This document shows positions 1-6,518 of a stretch of DNA of 8,054 bases, one piece after another. The notes under the pieces are model-generated. The model was given only the letters and a program-made list of their open reading frames with translations, was not told the DNA's origin and searched no databases. The stretch lies in contig JBBRVJ010000174.1 of assembly GCA_038246975.1 (NCBI GenBank), forward strand, positions 1-8,054, read 5' to 3'. How positions within the stretch are numbered: the stretch's first letter is position 1; each line of letters starts with the position of its first letter. Both the position numbers and the translations under genes were made by a program. The DNA is from JAIYDJ01 sp038246975 (lineage in GTDB: Bacteria; Pseudomonadota; Alphaproteobacteria; Rhodobacterales; Rhodobacteraceae).

Positions 1-236
1 AGATGTTCGACGGCGAAGCGTTCGGCGATCATGGTCTTGCCGTTGTGATAGGGACCGGCAATCAACAAACCGCGTGGGCGGAGCGACGGGGGTCGTTCCA
101 GCAGCTGTCGCATCGCATCATGCGCTGCAAAGGCGCCAGGATGGCCGATCCAGCGCGGCGCCCTGATATGCGCGATACGGGCGGCAACATCCGCCTCCAG
201 TAACGTTGAGGCCGTCGGCAGGAGATGGTCGGCCAC
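1..236 (-). CDS. tniB: TniB-like transposition ATPase, N-terminal part (cut by window edge)
   Basis: This is the N-terminal 78 residues of an AAA+ ATPase of the TniB/TnsC type, which in Tn5053/Tn402/Tn7-like elements binds target DNA and activates the DDE transposase. The reading runs off the left edge. The Walker A motif GPYHNGKT lies at residues 61-68, with Lys67 and Thr68 as the nucleotide-binding residues. It is followed by MIAERFA, and preceded by the RIAxIRxxRWIG-type segment (residues 20-31) usual in TniB. The start chosen is GTG at 236-234, one base after the tniA stop (TGA, 240-238), which suggests translational coupling. No in-frame ATG is close by and the ribosome site is weak. Order and spacing after tniA support the call. 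Walker B, sensor motifs and any tniQ gene would lie outside the window. Confidence 0.85.
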   Translation of the reverse strand, partial: MADHLLPTASTLLEADVAARIAHIRAPRWIGHPGAFAAHDAMRQLLERPPSLRPRGLLIAGPYHNGKTMIAERFAVEH

Positions 237-237
237 G

Positions 238-1899
238 TCACCAGGTCTCGATGGGAAAGACGCGGCGGGGTCGGTCAGTTTCTGGTCCAGGGTTCACCGC
301 CTCTGAAACTGACTTCGCATCCTGGTACGGTTTTGTCGCGCCTGCGGCGTGTCGGGCGCGGGTCATCTCCCGCAGGTGAGCCTTCTTGGATTTGGCCCCC
401 GCGACCGTTGCCGCGATTTCCCGGCGCAGGATAGTCTTGTCCTGCACGGGGCGTAGCTGGCTCTGGCGCTGGCGCGCCCGGTCGGCTTCATGTTGCCAGA
501 GGGTGATCAACATCGTTATGCCGTCCCGTCGCCCGACCGGACGCCAGACACGTGTGTCGGGATCGGCGATGTAGATCCGGCTAATGTCTCGGGGATCATA
601 GCAGAGATCCAAAGGCGCCAGACGGTCACGCCGGGGCACGAACGGCCCAAGCCAGTGTTCGAAGTAGTCGACGGCGAACAGGCTGACGCCTTGGGGCGAG
701 ATGCGGCGCGTCTTGCGAGGCAGGAAGTTGAGCAGGACATCAGTGGGATCGTCGATCGGTCGATTAACCGGTGGAAGCCGCCGTTCCCATTCGAGGCGAG
801 GTACGGTCAGCTTGCGTGCGTTCTGGGTCTGGTTGTGATCGATGATTGCCAGGGCGATGCAGCGTTCGAGGGCCGGGAAGGTCAGACTTGCCCGCTTGTC
901 AGATGAATAGTCGCCCCGGTCCGCTATCGACCGCCCGGTCTTGCCGGGAAGAGAACGAAGCACCGTGTTGACCTTGCCCAGAAGCCGTTCGACAACGCCA
1001 CCGAGATGAACCGTGCCCTTGTTCCGGGTACGGATGGCTATCCCGAAGTCGGCGCATCCCGTCGTGAAGGTGCTGCTCTGGAACTCCTTTGCGGAATCGA
1101 CCACGATCTGCTTCGGACGGCCATGCATCGCCCATGGATGCGCAATCCCGCGTTCGGCCAACCAGTGATCCTTGCGGCACATCGCATGTGCAAGACACAG
1201 CGCGACCGAGAGCCGGGATGGTCGTTCCAAGGTCAGGCAAAAGCCGATGATCGCGCTGGTTGCCACATCGGCGGCGATGGTCAGATAGGGCCGTCCGACG
1301 AAAACGCCGTGGTCGTCGATCACCTCGACGAACTGAATGTCGGCCGGCGTGTGATCGATCTGAACGACGTCGAGGGCATGAGTGGCGCGGATATACCCCG
1401 GACGAGGCTTCAGGCGGTGCAAGTGTTTGCCGCCGGAAAGCCGCCGCCGCGCAATCTCCTCGGGGGAGAACAGTTTGGCAATCCGTCTGGCAACGGTGAC
1501 ATAGGCCGGGGGCGTGAGCCCTTCGCTTGCACAGCGCGCGCGGATCTCGTCGACGATTGGCGCGAGATCAGGTTGTTCCGGCCGCAGCCACATCTCCCGC
1601 AAGGTCTCTGCAATGATGGCCTCTACACCGGTCGATATCCTCGTGCGCCGCACGCCACTTGTTCGCGGCAGAACCGACGACACACGACGCTCCCCACGAT
1701 ACCGGGCAAGGTGATTGTAGACCTGACGGGTCGACAGGCGCAGTTCCACCGCTGCCCGGCTGACAGCTTCCCGCATCGGCAAGTCCCCATCTAGGACCCG
1801 GTCCAATTCGCGCGAGACCCGGATGGCCTTCGACCAGGCCTCATCGGAAACTGGGTTACCTGCTTGCGTCTGAGGTCGATCGTTGGTTGGCCCTGTCAT
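238..1899 (-). CDS. tniA: TniA-like DDE transposase (Mu/rve integrase family)
   Basis: A 553-residue transposase of the TniA/TnsB/MuA type that would cut and join transposon ends. The N-terminus (about 40-70) has a predicted helix-turn-helix around LRLSTRQVYNHL, for binding the ends. The RNase H-like core carries all three catalytic acids: Asp182 in QIDHTP, Asp268 in IVVDSAKEF and Glu304 in GVVERLLGKVN. Exactly 35 residues separate the last two (DD35E). A Mu-type C-terminal beta-barrel segment follows (about 395-460), then a basic, charged tail that in relatives contacts the ATPase. The length is normal for the family and no break is seen, so it looks intact. ATG at 1899-1897 is preceded by a purine-rich GAAGGG and GGCGGA stretch. 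tniB follows after one base, making a tniAB operon. Cargo and element family cannot be told from this window. Confidence 0.92.
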   Translation of the reverse strand: MTGPTNDRPQTQAGNPVSDEAWSKAIRVSRELDRVLDGDLPMREAVSRAAVELRLSTRQVYNHLARYRGERRVSSVLPRTSGVRRTRISTGVEAIIAETLREMWLRPEQPDLAPIVDEIRARCASEGLTPPAYVTVARRIAKLFSPEEIARRRLSGGKHLHRLKPRPGYIRATHALDVVQIDHTPADIQFVEVIDDHGVFVGRPYLTIAADVATSAIIGFCLTLERPSRLSVALCLAHAMCRKDHWLAERGIAHPWAMHGRPKQIVVDSAKEFQSSTFTTGCADFGIAIRTRNKGTVHLGGVVERLLGKVNTVLRSLPGKTGRSIADRGDYSSDKRASLTFPALERCIALAIIDHNQTQNARKLTVPRLEWERRLPPVNRPIDDPTDVLLNFLPRKTRRISPQGVSLFAVDYFEHWLGPFVPRRDRLAPLDLCYDPRDISRIYIADPDTRVWRPVGRRDGITMLITLWQHEADRARQRQSQLRPVQDKTILRREIAATVAGAKSKKAHLREMTRARHAAGATKPYQDAKSVSEAVNPGPETDRPRRVFPIETW

Positions 1900-1996
1900 T
1901 CCGCCGTGCCCTTCGAGCCCTATTGAAGCCCTTGATGAAATTGAAGTCGTAAAGCAGAAACACGCCCCGCTTCTCGCGCTACCATCCGGAAATCAT

Positions 1997-2035
1997 GTGA
2001 AAACGGCACAGTGAAATCGTGAAGAATAAGCGACA
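1997..2035 (-). mobile_element. Putative outer end of the tniA transposon
   Basis: Read inward on the minus strand from 2035, the sequence begins TGTCGCTTATTC. This matches the TGTC-type termini (5'-TG...CA-3') of TniA/Tn7-like elements. It lies 136 bp outside the tniA start, in the orientation expected for a terminal end. Just inside are three copies of TTCAC (plus-strand GTGAA at 1997-2001, 2011-2015 and 2019-2023), which could be transposase-binding sites. The flanking GTGGT at 2036-2040 would be one copy of a 5-bp target duplication. The matching end and second target copy lie left of the window, so the boundary is inferred, not proven. Confidence 0.45.
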
Positions 2036-3014
2036 GTGGTTCCTGCCCGGTCCGATCGAAGAGGAACCCGACGATCTGCCGCCCGGGCCAAGGGCGGAAC
2101 CCCGCGAGACCGCGGTTCTCGATGACTGGCGAAAGGCCGAGGCGGACCATGCCGCGCGGCTCGCCCGCGTCGCGGGCCGGCTTGGTGCGCTAGACGAGCG
2201 GCTGAAGCGAGGGCCTGGAGGCTGGCGGCACAGGCTCGCCCTGATCGAAGCGGCAGACCTGAGTTGGTTCGCGGGTGACCGCATCGGGCCAGATCGGCTG
2301 GCGCTCTGGATCTCTCTGCGCTTGTCCGGCGTCCAGGACGACACGGCGACGCTGGCGCGAGTCGGATGGGCGGCGCGGCGGCTGACGGGTGGGCCGGGTC
2401 CCGAACTGGACCTGTCTGCCTTCCTTGACCGCCGCGACCCCGAGACTCTGGACGATGAGGCCGAGCCTTTCGCAGATCGAGCGGGCGGTTGGCTCGGCCT
2501 CATGGCGCAAGCCGCCGATCTTCACCCGATCACACGCGCCGGCATGGGCTTTCACGTCTGGAGCTTGGCGGGTCTAGGGCAGCACGGCGACAGGATGGAA
2601 GCGGCAGTCACCGCGGCGCGGATCGCGGCCAGTGAAGGGAGAGGGGCAGTCTTTGCGCCTTTGGCCATGGGCGGGGCAGGGGGGTTACGCGCCGGTGGTC
2701 CACCGGCTGACCGTCTCGCGCGGTGGATTGACGGCATGGAGACGGCATGCCTGACCGCGACGCGCCACCTCGACGATATCGAGGCATGGTCGATGCGGGC
2801 GGAAACGGAGATGGGGCCACTTTCGGGAAAGACGCCGCCTGCTCTCCGCTCTGTGCTGACGGAATGGCCACTCGTCTCTGCCCCGATGGCCGAGGCCTTG
2901 ACTGGCAACAGCCGCGCCGCAGTCCAGCGCAACCTCGCTTGGATGGAGGTGCGGGGCTTGATCCGTGAGGTGACAGGGCAGGGGCGGTATCGGATGTGGC
3001 GCGCAGCGACCTGA
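2019..3014 (+). CDS. DUF1612 protein with C-terminal helix-turn-helix
   Basis: A 331-residue soluble protein resembling the DUF1612 family of alphaproteobacteria, which ends in a conserved HTH DNA-binding domain (HTH_13 type). Function is unknown; DNA binding is inferred from the fold. Family-like features are LDERLKRGP (58-66) followed by a helical block to about 122, a central helical region (155-205), and a C-terminal winged-helix-like segment (about 275-331) with WPLVSAPMAEAL and the closing VTGQGRYRMW, the most recognisable signature. The start is GTG at 2019, without a clear ribosome site and with no in-frame ATG until residue 162. That codon lies inside the putative transposon end, so the first five codons may be foreign and the native start lost. 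It is divergent from tniA and convergent with cbpM. No transmembrane segment is seen. Confidence 0.72.
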   Translation: MKNKRQWFLPGPIEEEPDDLPPGPRAEPRETAVLDDWRKAEADHAARLARVAGRLGALDERLKRGPGGWRHRLALIEAADLSWFAGDRIGPDRLALWISLRLSGVQDDTATLARVGWAARRLTGGPGPELDLSAFLDRRDPETLDDEAEPFADRAGGWLGLMAQAADLHPITRAGMGFHVWSLAGLGQHGDRMEAAVTAARIAASEGRGAVFAPLAMGGAGGLRAGGPPADRLARWIDGMETACLTATRHLDDIEAWSMRAETEMGPLSGKTPPALRSVLTEWPLVSAPMAEALTGNSRAAVQRNLAWMEVRGLIREVTGQGRYRMWRAAT

Positions 3015-3051
3015 ACATCGATGCTTACCCAAGCCCTGCAGCCTAAAAGCT

Positions 3052-3087
3052 AAGCGCATTGTTAGTCCCAAGCGCACTGTTAGTGCC
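3052..3087. repeat. 18-bp imperfect tandem direct repeat (two copies)
   Basis: Two adjacent 18-bp units at 3052-3069 and 3070-3087 share 16 of 18 bases; the unit reads AAGCGCAYTGTTAGTSCC. They lie 37 bp after the DUF1612/HTH stop and 77 bp from the end of cbpM. The period of nearly two helix turns would suit a protein-binding site, perhaps for the adjacent HTH protein, but this is only inference. Confidence 0.7.
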
Positions 3088-3093
3088 CATCGC

Positions 3094-3109
3094 GGCCAGG
3101 CGCTTGGCC
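3094..3109. other. Small hairpin in the convergent gap
   Basis: GGCCA and TGGCC form a 5-bp stem around a 6-base loop, between the ends of the DUF1612 gene and cbpM. No T-run follows on either strand, so it is a poor intrinsic terminator. The rest of 3015-3164 holds the tandem repeat and nothing else recognised. Confidence 0.25.
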
Positions 3110-3164
3110 CAGAGAATCCGACCACATCTCCGAGCGCTATCGATAAACACAAGGCAAGCGGCAA

Positions 3165-3512
3165 TCATTTTTTCGGTGCAATGATGGCCGAGCCGACTCG
3201 AGTACGCACTTCAATCCCTTCGGCCTCTACGGCACGGACGATGGCCAAGAGATCCTGTCGTGCGGCATGAAGCTGATCAATCAGCGTGATGACGATATCG
3301 AGCGCGTGTTCATCCAGCTCCAGATCGTCGGTCAACTCGCACAGCAACCGCAAGCGGGCGAAGTCGACCTGGCGGAAGGAGTGTGCCGAGGAGTTCTCGG
3401 TCTCCTGGCGCAATGGAATGACCAGTTGGGTTTCAATAAAGGCGAACAGACGAGTGCGCGTCAGCCCCGGAATGGCGGCAAGCACTTCATCCTCGGTCAG
3501 ATGCTCAGTCAT
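3165..3512 (-). CDS. cbpM: CbpM-like chaperone modulator
   Basis: A 115-residue protein of the CbpM type. In Escherichia coli, CbpM binds the J-domain of CbpA and blocks both its co-chaperone activity and its DNA binding. The N-terminal half (about 5-50) is a MerR-like HTH, with LTEDEVLAAIPGLTRTRLFAFI and then the FRQVDFARLRLLCELTDDL helix. The C-terminal half is the long helical segment LDEHALDIVITLIDQLHAAR (65-84), as in the family. ATG at 3512-3510 overlaps the cbpA stop as ATGA, so the two proteins are probably made together by coupled translation. Length and order (cbpA then cbpM) are standard. The gene ends with Lys-Lys and TGA at 3167-3165, with no clear terminator beyond. A regulator that acts on DNA directly is possible but less likely given its neighbour. 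Confidence 0.85.
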   Translation of the reverse strand: MTEHLTEDEVLAAIPGLTRTRLFAFIETQLVIPLRQETENSSAHSFRQVDFARLRLLCELTDDLELDEHALDIVITLIDQLHAARQDLLAIVRAVEAEGIEVRTRVGSAIIAPKK

Positions 3513-4453
3513 GATGCAGCCTCGTTCAGCAATTCAGCGCGCGGGTCGTGGGAATGGTTCTTGCGCCAGTCAGTCAGGAAATCGCGCAAGGCGTCGTCGA
3601 TCACGGGCGGTGCCATGATCTTTAATTCGACAAGCTGATCACCGGCTGCCTTGCTCGACATAACGGGCACACCACGTCCACGCAGTCGAAACACCCGGCC
3701 GGAACTCACACCTTTTGGAACCGTCAGGCTGACAGGTCCCGAAATAGTTGGGGCAGTGACCTTTGCCCCGAGGACCGCCTCGTCAATGGTGATGGGCAAC
3801 GTCACAAGGATGTCGTCGCCCTCGCGCCTGAATACCGAATGCGTGCGCACTGAAAGGGTGATCAGCGCGTCACCCGCTGGGCCGCCGCCATGGCCCGGCC
3901 CGCCCTTACCACGCAGGCGCAGGGTCTGGCCGTCCTGCGACCCCTGCGGTATCCTTACCGCGATGTTCTCTCCCTCCGGCAAGGTGATGCGCATCTCGCC
4001 GCCACGCACCGCATCCAGAAATGGCACCTCCAGCATGAAGCGAAAGTCAGGGCCGGGCATGGGGAAACCACGATCGCCGAAATCCCCGCCGCCTTGGCGC
4101 GTTCGCTGGCGCAGGATCTCTGCGAAGATGTCGGCCGGATCGCCATGTGTCTCAAAGCCTTGCCGTTGCTGGTAGGGGTTGTCTCCGGCTTCGGCAAAGT
4201 CGCGGTAGTATTGGCGCTGCGGGCGTTCTGTGCCCGACGCATCAATCTCGCCCGCATCAAAGCGGGCACGGGTAGCAGGATCCTTCAGCAGGTCGTGGGC
4301 GGCGGCAATTTCCTTGAACCGCGCTTCAGCTCCGGCATCGTCGGGGTGCAGATCTGGGTGGCTGGTGCGCACCAGCTTTCGGTAGGCTTTCTTGATGTCG
4401 TCCGCTGTGGCGGATTTGGTAAGGCCAAGTGCGCCATAGGGATCAATCGTCAT
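3509..4453 (-). CDS. cbpA: CbpA-like DnaJ co-chaperone (J-domain, no zinc finger)
   Basis: A 314-residue type II J-protein that would stimulate DnaK ATPase and deliver client proteins. The J-domain spans residues 4-66, with the HPD motif at His32-Pro33-Asp34 and the preceding basic helix KKAYRKLVR. A short linker (about 70-135) holds a modest Gly/Phe region. Two C-terminal substrate-binding domains follow (about 138-205 and 210-285), with the typical VRIPQGSQDGQTLRLRGKG and VPKGVSSGRVFRLRGRG segments. No CxxCxGxG zinc-finger repeats and no cysteine are present, which separates it from DnaJ itself. ATG at 4453-4451 has a good ribosome site, GGGAAGG, about 7 bases upstream. cbpM overlaps its stop. 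The leader contains an FNR-like palindrome at 4521-4534, suggesting induction at low oxygen. Confidence 0.93.
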   Translation of the reverse strand: MTIDPYGALGLTKSATADDIKKAYRKLVRTSHPDLHPDDAGAEARFKEIAAAHDLLKDPATRARFDAGEIDASGTERPQRQYYRDFAEAGDNPYQQRQGFETHGDPADIFAEILRQRTRQGGGDFGDRGFPMPGPDFRFMLEVPFLDAVRGGEMRITLPEGENIAVRIPQGSQDGQTLRLRGKGGPGHGGGPAGDALITLSVRTHSVFRREGDDILVTLPITIDEAVLGAKVTAPTISGPVSLTVPKGVSSGRVFRLRGRGVPVMSSKAAGDQLVELKIMAPPVIDDALRDFLTDWRKNHSHDPRAELLNEAAS

Positions 4454-4494
4454 CCATCAACCTTCCCTTTTCGGCAAGACCACGAGTATCCTTC

Positions 4495-4506
4495 TTTTCA
4501 TGAAAA
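4495..4506. promoter_or_regulatory. 12-bp perfect AT-rich palindrome in the cbpA leader
   Basis: TTTTCATGAAAA is a perfect inverted repeat between the FNR-like box and cbpA. It sits about where the -10 region would be if the upstream box were centred at -41.5. It may be an operator, or part of an AT-rich promoter element; neither can be settled here. Confidence 0.35.
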
Positions 4507-4520
4507 TGCCCGGTCGGTCT

Positions 4521-4534
4521 CTGATGCAGATCAG
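4521..4534 (-). promoter_or_regulatory. FNR/FixK/DNR-like box upstream of cbpA
   Basis: CTGAT-CTGC-ATCAG (minus strand) is a perfect 5+5 inverted repeat with a 4-base spacer. It matches the FNR-family consensus TTGAT-N4-ATCAA at all but the two outermost bases. Its centre is 74 bp upstream of the cbpA ATG. An activating site at -41.5 would put transcription start near 4486. The -10 is not canonical: AAAGAA falls near the predicted place and GATACT (4490-4485) lies 8 bp too far. This is direct sequence evidence of a palindrome; regulator identity is inferred. Confidence 0.5.
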
Positions 4535-4627
4535 GGCGGCGAATAAAGTGTCAGGTTGCAGGCTAAGAGCGAAATCTGCTTTCAGCTGTCGTGAAACGCC
4601 TGCTTGAGAGCTTGACGGATGTGGCAC

Positions 4628-4649
4628 GTTCATTGCTTCGAAGATGAAC
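4628..4649. repeat. Inverted repeat between the DUF6544-type gene and cbpA
   Basis: GTTCAT and ATGAAC form 6-bp arms around a 10-base centre that itself contains the palindrome CTTCGAAG (4636-4643). It lies 31 bp past the stop of the upstream operon. There is no T-run after it on the minus strand, so an intrinsic terminator is doubtful. It could be a weak terminator hairpin or a second operator for cbpA. Confidence 0.3.
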
Positions 4650-4679
4650 AACTCCGGCCACCCGCCGCATTGTGGTCTG

Positions 4680-5540
4680 CTATTGTGCAAATTGATAAAC
4701 AACTCGACGGACCGTTCCCCGGAAGTACGGCCGCTCACCCTGCGGCGTTATCCACGCCACCTCCCCATAAAACGGGACCGTCATCCCATCCTGAACCCGG
4801 TAGTCCCGAAATCGGCCTTCCCATGGCATCATGACTGTCTCGCTCCCCACCAGCGCACCGCGCGCTTCGATACGGATGCCTGACACCAACCCATCCTCGC
4901 CAAAGCGGAACAGCATGATCAGCGTGATCGACCCTTCTGTAAGCGTCGCTTGCGCCGACGCATCATCCACGGGTTGCCAAGTGACGCCTTGCCCGGGCAG
5001 CAGGACGGTCGGATACCAGACGCTTTCCGCAAGCCAGCGCATCAGTTCACCCCGAGCGATCTCGCCCTCGCCCTGAACAGTGCCCAGCGAGAAAAGCCCG
5101 AAAAGCGCAGGCGTGAGCACACCAGTCCCAGCTACATAGGCATCGTGCACACGAACGGGCATGCCGGGAAACAACGCAATTCGGCCGTTCCAGACAAAAC
5201 CCGGGCGATTGGCAATGACACGCTGATTGGAGGTGAACGGCCTCCATTGTGGTGCATCAAGGCTCATGTTGAACATGCCTTCGAGCCCGATATCGACCGA
5301 TCGGACCGTCGGCTGGCCGTCGGTCAAAACCCGCTCGAAGTATCGCCTGACCGGGGCGGGAAGGTCGGCGATCACGCTAGCATCGTAGCGCAGGGCACCA
5401 TCCGCAATTTCAGCTGCGTCGAGCTGTGCGACAAGCACACGCGTTGCTGCTTCCCAGCGCCACGCACCAAAGGCCACGATACCGCCGTAGAGGATCGCGA
5501 CCAGGATCAGCGCAGCTGCGGTCCATTTCAGAATGTTCAT
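4680..5540 (-). CDS. Membrane-anchored DUF6544-type protein
   Basis: A 286-residue protein resembling the DUF6544/DUF6920 group of uncharacterised proteins; no biochemical role is known to me. A single N-terminal transmembrane segment (about 4-26, LKWTAAALILVAILYGGIVA) with no cleavage site suggests a bitopic protein whose body faces the periplasm. Recognisable family segments are LPAPVRRYFERVL (60-72), the PGFVWNGR strand (113-120), MPVRVHDAYVAGTG (127-140), ELMRWLAESVWYPTVLLP (165-182), FRFGEDGLV (211-219) and PWEGRFRDY (239-247). The latter half is beta-rich, so a lipid- or ligand-binding barrel is conceivable but unproven. ATG at 5540-5538 is preceded by GAAAGG, 8 bases upstream, which overlaps the end of the M23 gene. 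Only 4 bases separate the two genes, so it is the last gene of the operon. Confidence 0.75.
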   Translation of the reverse strand: MNILKWTAAALILVAILYGGIVAFGAWRWEAATRVLVAQLDAAEIADGALRYDASVIADLPAPVRRYFERVLTDGQPTVRSVDIGLEGMFNMSLDAPQWRPFTSNQRVIANRPGFVWNGRIALFPGMPVRVHDAYVAGTGVLTPALFGLFSLGTVQGEGEIARGELMRWLAESVWYPTVLLPGQGVTWQPVDDASAQATLTEGSITLIMLFRFGEDGLVSGIRIEARGALVGSETVMMPWEGRFRDYRVQDGMTVPFYGEVAWITPQGERPYFRGTVRRVVYQFAQ

Positions 5541-5544
5541 TGCA

Positions 5545-6518
5545 TTACCTTTCGGGGCCGGACGGATTCGGTGGCAAGGTCATGTCCACGATGTCGTTGC
5601 GCACCAGAAAGCGCCCCTGAAAGCGGATGGGCACCGGGGCGCCCGAGAATGGCTGCTCGGGCGAGCCCGGGAGTTGGGCGTGAATGTGCAGATGCGGCTC
5701 GCCGGTTTCAACTGAATTGCCGACCTCCCCGATCTGCTGACCCACAGTGACACTATCGCCTGTCATGACCCGCACGCTGCCCTGACGAAAATGACCGAGC
5801 AGGATATCGATCCGGTCGCAGCGCAGAAGGACATGGTTGCCGGCCGGATAGCCTTCGTCGACCAGGGGCACCGTCATGTCGGGGCGGTCATTAACTGCCG
5901 TAACGACCTCGCCTGCGCACGGCGCAAGCACGGGTGTACCGAAGATGGCATAGGCCGAAGGGTCGGAAGGCTGGATGCCAGTGGTGCGAACCCCCAGCGA
6001 TTGACGGCGACAATGTCGACGCCATAGCCACTGCCACAAAACCCCGCGTGCAAGGGATGCGAGGGGTCAATCAGCGCCGCATGCGCATTGATCGATGGTG
6101 ACGCGCCGCCGTTGGCAACAAGATAGATCCCGGAGGCAAGTGGCCAGCCAAGGTCGATCACTTGCCCTTCGGGGGTCTGACGCGCCGAAATCGATGCCCA
6201 TGATTGAGTTCCGGAGTAACCGGCGATTGCGACGAGGACTACAACCGGCAAGTATCCGACACGGCTGGTGGGCAAGATGGGTCTGGCTGGCGCCCGGATC
6301 AGGTGCCAAGCTACGGCGGCAATGAGCGACAGAGCCAGCAGATATGGCACCCACCATGGCGGAAACACCCATACGCCCTGCAAGGCCACCAGCAGGATCA
6401 AGAGAGCGGCGGCAAGCGAAAGCAGCCAGAATCCGGACAGATTGCGCGGTGGCAAAAGCACCATCCAGAGGACCAGTGCCAAGGGCAAAAGTGTTTGCAG
6501 GACGTAGATGGCTATCAT
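5545..6518 (-). pseudogene. Membrane M23-family metallopeptidase gene, frameshifted
   Basis: Two overlapping minus-strand frames together encode one M23 (LytM-like) peptidase, the family that cuts peptidoglycan cross-bridges. The first, from ATG 6518, gives about four hydrophobic segments (about 4-24, 29-51, 54-75, 88-100) and the start of the peptidase domain up to YGVDIVAVNRWG (Asp168). It then runs into unrelated residues and stops at 5874, as a 214-residue product. The second frame supplies IFGTPVLAPCAGEVV, the LLGHFRQGSVRV strand (His243) and the metal-binding PHLHIH (His276, His278), ending at TAA 5547-5545. The switch falls at five G (plus-strand CCCCC, 5991-5995). One added G gives a continuous 324-residue protein. 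The start overlaps the CPBP stop as ATGA. It may be a true pseudogene, a phase-variable tract, slippage, or a sequencing error. Confidence 0.8.

Noticed and set aside
1006..1794. 262-codon plus-strand open frame opposite tniA
   Set aside because: It is antisense to a transposase with all catalytic motifs in place, and shows no family features. It is a product of high GC content.
1922..1946. Two copies of ATTGAAG 18 bp apart upstream of tniA
   Set aside because: Seven-base repeat, too short to separate from chance; noted only as possible promoter context.
1920..2150. 76-codon minus-strand frame just upstream of tniA
   Set aside because: It runs antisense through the start of the DUF1612 gene and across the putative transposon end; no recognisable domain.
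3890..4546. 218-codon plus-strand frame opposite cbpA
   Set aside because: Antisense shadow of a clear J-domain protein.
4457..4738. 93-codon minus-strand frame ending just before cbpA, including a possible 14-residue leader (MKRRILVVLPKREG)
   Set aside because: It starts inside the DUF6544-type gene in another frame. The short internal version has no ribosome site, though its stop lies only 3 bases before the cbpA start.
4950..5750. 266-codon plus-strand frame across the DUF6544-type and M23 genes
   Set aside because: Antisense to two family-like proteins, low-complexity Arg/Pro content, no domain.
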